Below, piece after piece: positions 1 through 10,352 of a DNA stretch of 64,000 nt (position 1 is its first letter; every line of letters starts with the position of its first letter). The stretch is from Cycas panzhihuaensis (lineage: Eukaryota > Cycadophyta): contig CM041465.1 in the NCBI GenBank assembly GCA_023213395.1, forward strand, positions 141,181,741 to 141,245,740, given 5' to 3'. Position numbers and translations under genes: made by a program. The notes beneath the pieces were generated by a model. That model saw nothing but the letters and a program-made list of their open reading frames with translations. It ran no database searches and had not been told where the DNA came from.

Positions 1-958
1 GAGCTCAAAATATTATAAAAATACTAATAAAAAATTATAGAACAATGTGAAATGGTCAAATGTAGTTTATAGAGCTTCTAAATATATTTTTAGTTGAAAA
101 ATTTTGAGAAATAATATATGTAAAATATGTAATAATGATAGATTGGAGGCTATTAAGTAACTCAACTTTGATGGCTTTGAAAATTGGTAAAAACACTTGA
201 AAACTTATAAAAAAAAATAGTTTTAGTTCAAAGAGGAGTGAGTCAGCATCCCAATGAAACTGAATTCTGATGTAAAATAGAAAAGTTATAATGAAAATGG
301 CAACAAGTAGTTTTATGGTAAAATGTTTAAAAAATGCTAAAAAAACACTACAGTGTCACTTTGGTTGATTAAAATAATGATTAAAATAAATCTTAAAAAA
401 TAAAATAAATATATGGTAATGAAGTTTATTGATAGTAGATGACTTCAAAATAGATCTAGGTAAAAAATAGTCTTCCACTGATAATATATAATCTGACAAA
501 AAAGTGATTTTGTGAAAATAATTTAAAACAGCCTTAAAACTTAATGAGTGACTTTAAACTGACTGAAAATGAGTCAAATCAGCTCCAAATTAGTCATATG
601 ACCAGTCAAAATCATACCTCAAAAAATTCTAGACCTAATGGGATAGGTTTTGTCAAAAACTGATAACTCAATGAAGAGTTATAGGAAAACGTTTCTAGGT
701 ACCCTATGTAAAATAAAAAAGAAAAAAAATAAATAAAAAGAAAAAGATTATAAAGTTGAAAAAATTTGTTGAATTAGATAATAGAAGAGGTCACATGGGA
801 AGGAATGTGACTAGGGGCTAATATTAAAGGGGCTTAAGTCTTTAATCATCTAGAATTTAAAATTTTATATAAAATAATTTAATTTTTAAAAACTTTATAA
901 AAAATAAAAAAATAAAAAATAAAAAATTGAATTCTTAAAAGTTGGACTACCGTCGTTG
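1..958. other. AT-rich DNA, no recognisable feature
   Basis: The stretch is A/T-rich with many short A runs and frequent stops in all frames. I see no coding remnant, LTR end or primer-binding site. It may be decayed transposon DNA, but nothing in it supports an assignment. Confidence 0.5.
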
Positions 959-962
959 GCAT

Positions 963-998
963 GTAGATGCTACATGTCAGCTTGTCATGTAGCGCTAC
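963..998. repeat. Short imperfect inverted repeat
   Basis: GTAGATGCTACATG (963-976) and CATGTAGCGCTAC (986-998) are near reverse complements separated by about 9 bases, so the strand could fold into a short hairpin. It lies in non-coding DNA and no function can be assigned. Confidence 0.55.
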
Positions 999-1047
999 TT
1001 CCATAGAGATTGCATCTGATTCACTAGGCTCTGAAGTAAATTTTAGA

Positions 1048-1255
1048 CTAAAAATAGTACGAGATACAGGTTACAACATCAGAACCTGCTAACTATGCAG
1101 TAAATTTACATGGAAGCCAATAGAAACTACAGGTCACAAGGTTGAAACCTGCCAAAATGGATGGTAAATTTTGTGCTAAAAATAGTGGCCACTACAAGTC
1201 ACAAGGTCAAAACTGGTTGACTATCAATGGAATTTAGTTCCTAAAATAGTGAAAA
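1048..1255. repeat. Three degenerate tandem units of about 60-70 bp
   Basis: Three successive units share the order CTAAAAATAGT, then ACTACAGGTCACAAGGT, then AAACCTG and a TGGTAAATTT-like end. Each differs from the next by numerous substitutions and small indels. They look like an old local tandem duplication. No coding frame is preserved. Confidence 0.5.
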
Positions 1256-3080
1256 TACCAGTGTGTGTGCCGGTCTCATCTCATGATAAATCAAGAACCA
1301 AGAAGGTACTTAGATTCCATGTGTCAATGCATCTACTTCTTGCTTCATGAAAAAGGTGACGTTTGATGTGCTTTACTGTGTCATCCAAGAATGCTTATGA
1401 TGGCTGGTATAGAGAGGCACATTGATGGGTCAAGAGATAATAATCTTAAGAAGGATAGAATGCCTATGGTCTGGTTATACACAGCAGATCAACGGTGCAC
1501 TTTTAAAGGTAAAAGGATGGAGAAGGTAAACGATAAAATATGATGTTTACTTTGTATCATAGTAAAAAATAGTGAATGTCAGAAGTCTCCCTACTGTAAA
1601 TCTTTGGAAGAGTTTAAGCTGGCTTTAATGGCTCTCAATTTTTGCACGAAATCCTTTCATTAAAGCTCGAATTAAGTTTAATCTTTAGTATAAATTTGAG
1701 CATTCTTGGTTTTAGATCAAATCTGGAGCACCATAGTTTGTGTGGATTCAACATTTTCTCCTTCAAAATGGAGGAGATTTTGAGTAAAATGGATGAATTC
1801 GATGCTATAATCCTTGATAATTCATGTATGAAAATTTCTGGAGGTTTTAGATCACAATGGATCATTTAGAGCCTCCTCATATGTGTAGCTACTACAGTAT
1901 TTAACCCAAAATGATGCCACTGCTAGTACTGGAGGTAGTTCAGATTCATGAATCGAGTTTGATCTAGAAGAGATGAGGTCAGTTAGGAATCACTAAAGAA
2001 ACATCTCATTGCTAAACCTATTGTACTCTTATGGAATGATATGATTGGTATCTTTTTCTGATTATGTATGTAGTGTAAAGAGGGTTTTGTATTAGAAGTT
2101 CAGTTGTCTTTGATTATAAAGGTATGTCAAAGTTTATTTTGAAGGATAATATGATGGAAAAAGAGCAGGAGGTGCAGAGCAGCGGTTGAAGGAATGACCT
2201 AACACTACATATAAGTTTATTATATAAATTGGTTTATGTCACAAGCAGAATATAGATGATGATATATCAGTTGATAGAAATTATTCCAGCTAGTAAAAGG
2301 CAGAAAGATCATGCAGGATATTCAAGAATATATTACTGTCTGAGAAAAAGCTTCTAGTTAAATGAGAAACAACATGTCGTATGACAAACTGTTACAACAT
2401 AATCTTCCTTCTCCAGTAGTAAGGGTTCTATATGGATATTATATTTGGTTTGTTTTGGATATAAGTTGATCCAGTATTTGTGTTGAAATTGAAAAATATT
2501 GTGCATACAAAGCAAGCTACAAGACTTGATTATTCTTTATTTATTATTTTTTTTGTTTTCTATCTATTTTTCGCTATTCTTCATACTATTCTTTCTTTTC
2601 ACTTAAGATCGTAAGACCTACTCCTTATATGGGTTTGATACAAATGCATGTAAGGGGGTATAAGAATACAAATAATCCAATTATTTTTCTTCTTTCAACA
2701 GCGGGACTCACATATGTAGTCAGTAATCTTTAATAAAGAGCAGTTGTTGTTGCCATATAGAATCAGTTTATAGAATATTCAAGAGATTTCTACAATAATC
2801 TAGATGGTTGAATGAAAGAAGAACTTTGGGCTTCTGTTGAGCTTATAACTTGTACAAAAAAGTGTAAATAATATTGGTGGATCTTTAGACCACCTTGAAT
2901 AATAGATGTAAATAATATTCTTACTATTTAAGAAGTCAATGATGCAATTTATTCTTATAAGTTTATTCCAAAAAGAGGAAAGATGACAAAGGTTTTAGTT
3001 TTTTTAGTTTCAAAAGAATAATCTTTGTACAATATATATATCACAAAAGAGATATTTCAAAAAAATTATATTTATAAAAA
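1256..3080. other. Non-coding AT-rich stretch, no gene recognised
   Basis: No open frame longer than about 75 codons, and none with familiar domain motifs. The base composition is slightly less AT-biased around 1250-1520 than in the flanks. It may be a very old retroelement interior, but I cannot support a family. Confidence 0.4.
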
Positions 3081-3189
3081 AACATGAAAATTATTGATTC
3101 AATGGAGCCACAAATGAAAATAGAAAATTTTTCAAATATTTTGACAGAAGTATATCAAATAAATGAAATGCATATATATTTGTATCTGA

Positions 3190-3900
3190 AACATTTTAAA
3201 TATGTTGGAACAGATATGTCAAAGAACCAAGAAATATATAAATATTTAAATCTGAAAATAAATATGAAGAACCTGGTAAGTAGCTATAGCAGATTTGTAG
3301 TAGGTTGACTTCCAAAGATGAGATTTTCTTCCACACAAATCGAAGCTTCAAACAGATTTCTCCAATACGAAGATTTAACATAATATATGGCTTGTTAGGT
3401 TGAATATGCACCAAAACTTGTAGATCTGAAAAGGAACTTGAAAAAATGGTCAAATATGTGATTAAAACATACATATTTAAAAGAATACTTGAATAAGTAT
3501 TGCAGATGTAAAGTAAATATGGCATATTTTTAGTCAATATTGCAGATCTGAAAGAAATAAATAAGAAAATAGTGAAATATTTAATAAAATAAGTAGATCT
3601 AAAAAAATATATAGCAGATCTGAAGAATATATAGTAGATTTGAAGGAAACTTGAGTGAATATTGCTTACATCCATGCTCCTACATAGATCTGGAAAAAGT
3701 ATTAGAAAATAGGTAAAATATGCTAGAAAAGTATCAAATATATGATAGAAATTTATAAAAATTTGTTGATAAAACCTCTTGTAGAATCATAAAAGCTTAA
3801 TATTTGTTGTTTGTATCTATACACCTGTATAAATCTAGAGAAAATTTGAAATATATTTGTTATTTTTCAAGTATAACTCAAGAATAAGCAGATCTCTAAT
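3190..3900. repeat. Cluster of degenerate AGATCTGAA-type motifs
   Basis: About a dozen copies of a motif close to GYAGATYTGAA occur at irregular spacing within roughly 700 bases, for example near 3420, 3541, 3591, 3615, 3632, 3686 and 3890. The spacing is not constant, so this is a low-complexity or decayed satellite-like patch and not a clean array. A 159-codon open frame on the minus strand here is a by-product of the biased composition. Confidence 0.45.
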
Positions 3901-3959
3901 AAAAAATACAAGAAACTACTAAAAAAAACTTTGTAGAAAATAAATATAAGTAATATTTG

Positions 3960-5312
3960 CTTGCTTGAGTAAATCTGTTTCAAATGCTAATAAATCTTCC
4001 TTCTTCTTCAAAAAATTTCAAATGGAGATGCATTAGCCTAGTAATCTCTGCTCTAATAATGGATGGAGAACATGGTAGAACATAAAAGAGATAATCATAA
4101 ATCAATACATCATTGTTGCATAAATAAGAATCATTTGTATTCAATCCATTATTGTGAAGAGAGTATTACAAATGTCCACAATAAAGGAGGTGTCTAAAAA
4201 CACTAGGGTTACACACCCCTCAAAATATATAGTTTGGGGGAGGAGGGAAACTCTTTAACCCCTAAAATTTAAATAACAATAAAATAATAAATTAACTCAA
4301 ATGAACTTTACTCAAATTAAATCAAATCAACTTATACTTACCTATATATATGAGCACCTACATGTGTAAATTGATGACAATGAGGTGCGCACTCCTGATT
4401 GGAACGTGGGAGGGACGATGAGCATTAACCCCAACATGGTACTTATCAAATTTGATTTAGTGAAGAGCTCAACTAATCAAATACAATGATCACCTATTTT
4501 ATTAATGAATAAATAAATAATGATTGATGATACCACCTATTCTATATTAATGAAGAGCCTACTTTATTTACAATTGATGTTAGAGTGTTATTAATAATAT
4601 TAGTTCCACCTATTTATGATATATAGAGAGGAAGTCCCATATATGAATTACTTGACATATCAAAATCAGTTGTTGAAGAGTAAAACTAATATATGATATA
4701 TGTTTATTAGTGAGAAATTTGACTTGTCATGTATAAGAAGAGGTATAGAAACATATTATTTATATTAATTTATTACAACTAGCCTAACTTGTCTAAGTGG
4801 TATACTCTATTCCTAAAGTTAGCATATTCAATTTATTAATTTATTGGTGTTGATGATATTTTATTGGTTGTCAAAAGAAAGTTATAAATATAGGTAGAAG
4901 CATTATTGGATATAGTATACAAGTTATTTTCTCATACATAATAGGCAAGATGAATGAGACTAATCTTATATAACATATAAATTGTATTATTATTCTTATA
5001 TGTAAGAGGCAAGACATTTATACTACTCCTATATAATATATTAGCCTAACAACTAATGTTGTTTTATTTATTGATGAATCATGTACATGAAACACTTCCT
5101 AGAGAACTAATAATTACAATAATTGATAACTTATATACTTTAGTAATTGGTTGTTATTTTATATAGACATCAATAATCATTTTTATTTATAATTTTGATG
5201 AGATGATAGATTGATAATATTGATTGAAAGTAGATTTATAGGTAAAGATATGAAGTTGTTGTTGAGGAAACTTTATATAACATAATAAGTAAAATTCATA
5301 GAATAAAAATTG
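3960..5312. other. AT-rich DNA with a possible LTR-like patch
   Basis: No gene is visible. A patch at about 4200-4260 (AAATATATAGTTTGG, then CTCTTTAACCCC) resembles the order seen at 48440-48495 (AAATATATACTTTGG, then TTCTTTAACACC). It may therefore be a relic of the LTR type that starts near 48.3 kb. The remainder shows only A/T-rich simple sequence. Confidence 0.35.
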
Positions 5313-5573
5313 TTATTTATTTATTTATTTATTTTTATAAGATAAAATGAATTTTTAGTGGGTTTGAAATAGGATCCCACAACCTATTACATCAGGAAAT
5401 TTTGTGCAACCAAGAATTATATGATCGTGACAGCCCCATGGTCTAGGCCAGAGAGCTAAATGCCGGGACACGCCCCATGGCTAGCTGTTATAGATCATAT
5501 CCTTCTCTACCAGAACCATGAGGTCCTTAGGGAAATCACTCTTCCACACTTGACATTTCCTTTGCTTCACTCC

Positions 5574-5960
5574 CTAGTTTGCCAAAAAGTCAACTAGTTT
5601 ATTTCCTTCTCTCAAACTATGCCTTATACGAACATCTGCCAGTCCCTTAATGAGCTCTTTGGCATCATTAAGAAGGGGCTGGAATCTCCAGTCTGGGAGG
5701 GCCTCACCTTTCAACATATTTAACACAACCTTTGAATCCCCCTTTATTACCAAATGCTGAATATTTCCTTCAATAGCTTGATCTAGGGCTTTAAGCATAG
5801 CATGCATCTCCGCATAATAGTTTGTTTAGCATTCATAGTAATCCACAAAAGCCCAAATTGGGGAACCATTGTAGTCCCTATAAATACCCCCTCCTCCAGC
5901 TTCCCTGGGGTTCCCTTTAGCTGTCCCATCAAAGTTGACTTTGATCCAAGGCTCCTCAGG
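5574..5960 (-). pseudogene. LINE1 RNase H domain (one in-frame stop)
   Basis: Reading down from about 5960, the frame gives WIKVNFDGTAKGNP, a glycine-rich GGGG turn, then AEMHAMLKALDQA, VIKGDSKVVLNML and VRIRHSLREGNKLVDFLAN. These carry the expected RNase H acidic residues (Asp in FDG, Glu in AEMHA, Asp in KGDS) and the late His and Asp. The domain would degrade the RNA strand of the RNA/DNA hybrid during target-primed reverse transcription. A TAA at 5826-5828 interrupts the frame just before AEMHA, so the copy is dead. Plant L1-clade LINEs with a C-terminal RNase H are well known. Confidence 0.85.
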
Positions 5961-6278
5961 TGGCTGCCAACTGCTATGTCTGGGCTTTGCAACCTCAAAT
6001 ACAGGCTCTATACCCCAATTGCTTAGAATCCTGCTCTCCGGCAGGGATATGCGCTTTTCATTTACATTTCTAACATTTTCTCTAATGTCTGTACATATTT
6101 TGTTAAAAATGACAGTCTAATCCATCTGTTTCACCTAGAAAATTCTGCAGTTCCTCTCTTTCCATATGTTCCAAGCCAATATCGGGAGTGCACTCTTCCA
6201 AATATAGCTCAATGTTCTGCTTCTGAAAGGGCTTAGCCAGGCAAGCCATAAATCAACGGTCTTTTATGAGAATGTCCA

Positions 6279-6674
6279 TCATACCTCTAGTTTTCCAAGT
6301 AGCATCCTCCATACCTCCCTTGTGTAAGAACACTCAAAGAAGATATGGTCCATGGATTCCTCCTCTGAACGACATAAAATACATCTGTTTGCCGGCATAA
6401 AACCTCTCTTTTTAAGATTATCCATAGTGAGAATTTTATTCATGAGACAGGTCCACCAGAATATAACAATCTTAGGAATAATAGGGAACCTCCAGATGCT
6501 ATTAAGGATTGGATTGCTCTGATCCCCTCTAATTAAACATAAATAATGGTATCCTTGTTTAACAGTATAGTCCTTGGACGAGCTCAGAGGCCACACAACC
6601 GTATCTGGCAAGGGCATTCTAGAGATGTAACTCTTATCTAAAATCCCTTTAATCTTGTTAAGGCCCTCTTGCAA
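6279..6674 (-). pseudogene. LINE1 zinc-binding domain of reverse transcriptase (zf-RVT)
   Basis: The 131-codon frame contains KQGYHYLCLIR, then IPKIVIFWWTCLMNKILT, then the Cys/His cluster CILCRSEEESMDHIFFEC. This is the classic zf-RVT layout: a conserved W-rich stretch followed by CxxC, then H and C. The domain sits between the RT and RNase H parts of plant LINE ORF2. Residues upstream (DTVVWPLSSSKDYTVKQGY) match the LINE2 equivalent near 54.4 kb. It is only a fragment of ORF2, in a truncated element. Confidence 0.85.
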
Positions 6675-6758
6675 TCTTTCTCCTTGAATTTCCTCAAGAG
6701 ACCTCTAGCTCCTATTTTTTCCACTCCCGGACCAATAATCCTTTACATGTATGCCGTA

Positions 6759-7200
6759 TTACCTGACACAAGGACCCATAATAGGTTTCAGTTCTGGGTA
6801 TTCCTTAAGCACTTTATCGCAGCACCATGCATCCTCCCAGAACCTAATGGAGATGCCATCTCCTAGTCTCCATTTCAAGCCATTCCTTATGGCTTTCCAA
6901 GCTTTAAGAATGCTCCTCCAGACAGTTGAGCCAACCTGTGAAGCATCATTATCTGTAAGAGAACCCCCTTGGATGTATTTTCTTGTCAGAATCTTCTCCC
7001 ATAGTCTCTCACCACCTTTGAATAGTCGCCAATCCAACTTTGCCCCTAAAGCAATATTGAAGGGAGAAAGCGTTCTCAGGTTAAGGCCTTGACCCATTTT
7101 GAATCTGAGACTTTATTCCAACTTACCAAATGTATCATATCTTTGCTTTCAGCCCCAGACCATAGGAACCTCTTCTAAATAGATTCAATAATGTTTGAGA
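6759..7200 (-). pseudogene. LINE1 ORF2 segment between RT and zf-RVT
   Basis: The frame starting near 7097 reads GLNLRTLSPFNIALGAKLDW, then WEKILTRKYIQGG and LKWRLGDGISIRFWEDAW. These are the conserved blocks found between the RT core and the zf-RVT domain in plant LINEs. LINE2 has the cognate blocks GLNVRRLGYFNEALLAKTGW and LRWKLGDGESIRFWEDRW at 54.6-54.9 kb. Upstream of the methionine the reading continues as HLVSWNKVSDSKWV after a frame change, up to about 7200, where the homology stops. That marks the 5' truncation point. Confidence 0.8.
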
Positions 7201-7478
7201 TGCCCGCCAGAACTCTAAAAAATTATTGTTTATTTGATTAATGATTGGTTTATAAATATTTTATAGTTGGTTACTCACAGTTACTTATTAATGACCACAA
7301 CTGACTATAATTGATTACATGTTAATTACTTATAAGAAACAAGCATGATATTGATATATTTATAAGTTTTTCAAGTTACATGTGATGTGACTTAATATAA
7401 ATTAATATAGATTATAGGTTTAGAAATTCTAGTATACCAAGAAATAAAAGACATCAAGAAATAATGATATTAAACATT

Positions 7479-7527
7479 AAGGGGGAGTACTAAAATATAT
7501 AATATTTTCTAATATAGTATCAGAGTG
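7479..7527 (+). repeat. PPT-like tract, 27 bp, then PBS-like site
   Basis: AAGGGGGAG (7479-7487) resembles a polypurine tract. TAGTATCAGAGTG (7515-7527) resembles the initiator-Met primer-binding site TGGTATCAGAGC. Only 27 bases lie between them, beginning TACTAAAATATA and ending CTAATA, where a whole LTR would be expected. The simplest reading is an LTR that lost most of its sequence, with interior DNA on both sides. Confidence 0.45.
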
Positions 7528-8355
7528 AAATTATAAATTCTTATAATATATATAAGAGAGGCAATTTAGAGTTGGCAATTATCAGAGAGGGTCAATTATT
7601 TCTTATAATCTCTTATACATTATTATGTCTAATATTATTAGATTAGCAAGTTTTTTATTATTGAAATAATATCTAGGCTAGGCCTTTTCTTATCTCTAAT
7701 TTAGGTTTATTTAATTTTTATATTATTTAATTATAACATGATTCCTTTATCATTGAGTTATTATTGATTATTTATATTTAATCAATCAAATGAGTCATAT
7801 TAATGTCATCATCTAAGATATTTCTTCAATATATTAAATACTATTAATTATATTATAAGGCCATGAGGGAAATTTGGTTAGTACACTTGTATATTACCTT
7901 TTATTGTAATTATTAAACAATACCTTTTTGGATATTTATATTTATTATTTTTAGGGCATTAAATTAATAAAATTATTATTAATTAATATTTATAATTTTT
8001 TTATATATCATTTAAATCTTTTATATATTTTCATATAGTAAAATTCTATGATATATACATCATATGTATTTCATAGAATAATTTATTATAAAAACCATAA
8101 TAAATGGCGATTCAATTTATAAATCTAATTCGAATACCCTTATATATACCAAATTTTTTATTTGAATTTCAAAATGTAGTTATAATTCAATAAAGATTTA
8201 ATATTGTCAACATGTTGATATTTCTACTAAACTATTATTATCTAAAGAAAGTTATTATAATAAGTCTAAAGGTATCTTATACTATATATCCTACTCAAAT
8301 GGGTTATCACTATTAGAAAATATTATTTTAAAATAACAACCATGCATTATATAAT
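7528..8355. other. AT-rich DNA, probable decayed copia sequence
   Basis: No open reading frame of note. Around 8205-8290 one plus-strand frame reads VDISTKLLLSKESYYNKSK, loosely like the end of a copia RNase H (ADIFTKxLxKExF). That would fit a decayed plus-strand copia 3' end, but the match is short and I treat it as weak. Confidence 0.3.
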
Positions 8356-8666
8356 TGTTGGGTGTAATACCCAATTATATACATTAACCCTATATAACAT
8401 ATCTTTATTCATTTGTTTATATTTTATATTAGAGGTTGTGAGCCACTTAGAGATGTGTGTCACCTCTAAGTCGACCAATGGGATTCTCTCACTAGTGGTG
8501 AGCATGTATTATAAGTATATACTCTTCATTCTCTCTAATTGAGTTTTGGCCAATTCTCCACATAAAGTGTTCATGTTGTACATACTTCATTTCTCTTGTA
8601 CTTTATTGTTTATCATTCACTCACCGTTAGATGTTTGTTGTATAGTTTGCATTTGTAATTCTAACA
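8356..8666 (+). repeat. 5' LTR of element C
   Basis: The repeat begins TGTTGGGTGTAATACCC and ends TTCTAACA, with the standard TG...CA ends, followed directly by a primer-binding site. Its partner is 15495-15805, of identical length. Confidence 0.85.
8475..8514 (+). promoter_or_regulatory. LTR promoter of element C: CCAAT and TATA motifs
   Basis: CCAAT (8475-8479) lies about 30 bases upstream of TATTATAAGTATA (about 8507-8519). Both motifs recur in the other LTRs of the family, on the appropriate strand, which supports them as the U3 promoter core. Promoter activity is inferred. Confidence 0.5.
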
Positions 8667-8678
8667 TGGTATTAGAGC
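8667..8678 (+). promoter_or_regulatory. Primer-binding site of element C
   Basis: TGGTATTAGAGC directly follows the LTR and differs at one base from TGGTATCAGAGC, the site complementary to the 3' end of plant initiator tRNA-Met. It primes minus-strand DNA synthesis. Confidence 0.8.
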
Positions 8679-9193
8679 CCAAGGTTCAATCCTTTGAGGG
8701 CACATCATTGTGAATCTTTTGGACATGTTATCATTTATCTTTAATTTTTATTTGAGGAACCTTTTATGCCACTATTATGGTTTGCCATTGAAAGTTCATT
8801 TTAGGTTATGAAGAACCAACCTTGTGTATATTTTAAGGGAGTTTTTTTGTGAATATTTGGGGTAATTTTGTCATTTTAAGGGGCTAATTTTGAGGCTATT
8901 AAGAGTTATTATAGGTTCTATTGTTTGCGTTTCTTAAACCTACCAGATATATTTTGAAACTACTACAAGTCATTTATTCATGTAGGCCTAATCACCCTAT
9001 AGAATCAACGTGTTTGCTATTAACATGCATGAATTTTTATACATATATGTAGTTATTATAAAGTAATCTCCTTATATACTAGTGGGCAAATTATAATGGA
9101 GATGCTTACAACAGTTGAAGGAGTATTTTTTGGTTATCTAGAAGTAAAAAATGGCTCTATCTTTAAAAAGTTTTTATAATTAAGTAATTTTCT

Positions 9194-9198
9194 ATGAG
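9194..9198. repeat. Target-site duplication of element A, left copy (ATGAG)
   Basis: ATGAG immediately precedes the left LTR of element A. The same five bases follow the right LTR at 12992-12996. A perfect 5 bp duplication is the integrase signature of an LTR-element insertion. Confidence 0.9.
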
Positions 9199-9477
9199 TG
9201 TTAGGATTAGTAATTTGATAAGCATATCAAACCCAAATGGTGAGCAACAAAAGATAAAGCATGCACAGAATAGACACCATGTTGGAGAATTGGCCAAAAC
9301 TCAATTATGAACAAGTAAGAGTACATACTTATAGTACAACTTCACCACTAGAGAAAGAACCCCATTGGACTACTTAGAGGTGGCACACATATCAAGGTGG
9401 CCCACAACTCTAATATAGAATACACAAGATAGAGAGAGTTTACATAGGGCTAATGGAATTGAGTATTACACCCAACA
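9199..9477 (-). repeat. 3' LTR of element A
   Basis: On the plus strand it reads TGTTAGGATTAG...TACACCCAACA. It is identical to 12713-12991 except for one A/T difference in the AAACCC(A/T)AATGG stretch. A purine tract (GAGGGAA on the minus strand) abuts its right edge at 9478-9484. Confidence 0.92.
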
Positions 9478-9518
9478 TTCCCTCGTAATAGCCAATTACA
9501 TAAATATCGTCACTTCAA

Positions 9519-10034
9519 TGATAAGCTCAAGTCTCCAAAAATTCTTTGGATCGTAACCGCCGCACATAATAGAAAAGTCTTGAAGTCCATATGAAGTAGA
9601 GTCCATCTACCGAATGCATGGGTTATCACCGTGCAACCGCCAGATTGGGTAGGAACTCCCTCTGTATCGTGGATCAATCAGAGTCGGCAAGAGTAGCTAT
9701 ATAAGGTCCCACCCTTGCTCATATGGGAGTGCAAGCGTGAAAATATATATAATAAGCACATGGCACATGGCACATGGCAAGAGTCTCCAAAAGTCTTGGA
9801 TCATAAATCTTTCTTTGGATCATAAACAACTTCACTTAGAATAAAAAGTCTTGAAGTCCATATGAAGAGGAGTCCATCTACCTAATGCATGGGTTATCAC
9901 CGCCGCAACCGCCATTGGGTAGGAACTCCTTTGTATCGTGGAGCAATCGGGAGTGGCAAGAGTAGGCTATAAGGTCCCACCCTTGCTCGTATGGGAGTGC
10001 AAGCAGGAAAATATATATGTATAAAGCACATGGC
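9519..10034. repeat. Direct duplication inside element A (two units of ~250 bp)
   Basis: The block running from AAGTCTTGAAGTCCATATGA through ATGCATGGGTTATCACC, GGTAGGAACTCC and AAGGTCCCACCCTTGCTC occurs at about 9519-9780 and again at about 9786-10034, with scattered differences and small indels. Element B carries a single copy (about 32220-32470), so the duplication is particular to A or its sublineage. Confidence 0.75.
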
Positions 10035-10155
10035 AAGCAAGAGTAGCTTCTAAAAGTGTCCTACCTCTTGCTCAATAGGACTAGCACTTATTCGGCATCT
10101 AATGGCCGGAAATACAATGGCACTATGGCCTCAAACATGCCACATGGGCTAAAAA

Positions 10156-10352
10156 GATGCCTCATTGGGCTAACAACTTGCCACCATAGGCAAAAATAAC
10201 CAGCATTAGAAATTTTACATGATGCCTCATTGGGCTAACAACTTGCCACCATGGGCAAAAATAACCAGCATTAGAAATTTTTACATGATGCCTCATTGGG
10301 CTAACAACTTGCCACCATGGGCAAAAATAACCAGCATTAGAAATTTTTACAT
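10156..10352. repeat. Tandem repeat, three units of 65-66 bp, in element A
   Basis: Units start at 10156, 10221 and 10287, each beginning GATGCCTCATTGGGCTAACA and ending in AAATTTT(T)ACAT. They are almost identical to one another. Elements B (near 32600) and C (near 15040) have one copy, so this is a recent local expansion. Confidence 0.9.

Larger units (their letters stand above)
5314..7215 (-). mobile_element. LINE1: 5'-truncated L1-type LINE with RNase H
   Basis: Non-LTR retrotransposon remnant on the minus strand. It keeps the end of the reverse-transcriptase polyprotein, the RT-associated zinc-binding domain, an RNase H domain and the 3' UTR. Its 3' end is an (AAAT)n-type tail, seen on the plus strand as repeated ATTT at 5313-5337. 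The 3' UTR contains CCCATGGTCTAG, close to CCCATGGTCTAA in LINE2, and the domains match LINE2 in order, so both belong to one family. The copy begins inside the region just downstream of the RT palm, which is the usual 5' truncation of LINE insertions. A target-site duplication is not clear: the flanks share only AAAAATT. Confidence 0.85.

Noticed and set aside
1635-1869. Overlapping ~75-codon frames on both strands
   Set aside because: No motif, no neighbouring coding signal and mirror-image frames on both strands, which suggests chance.
3196-3675. 159-codon minus-strand open frame
   Set aside because: Ser/Tyr/Phe/Ile-rich, no domain motif, overlaps the AGATCTGAA-type repeat cluster. Chance frame in biased DNA.
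5290-7240. Target-site duplication for LINE1
   Set aside because: Flanks share only AAAAATT next to low-complexity ATTT repeats; this could be chance.
10156-10352. CRISPR-like regular repeat
   Set aside because: The units are contiguous 65-66 bp tandem copies without spacers, in a plant retroelement.
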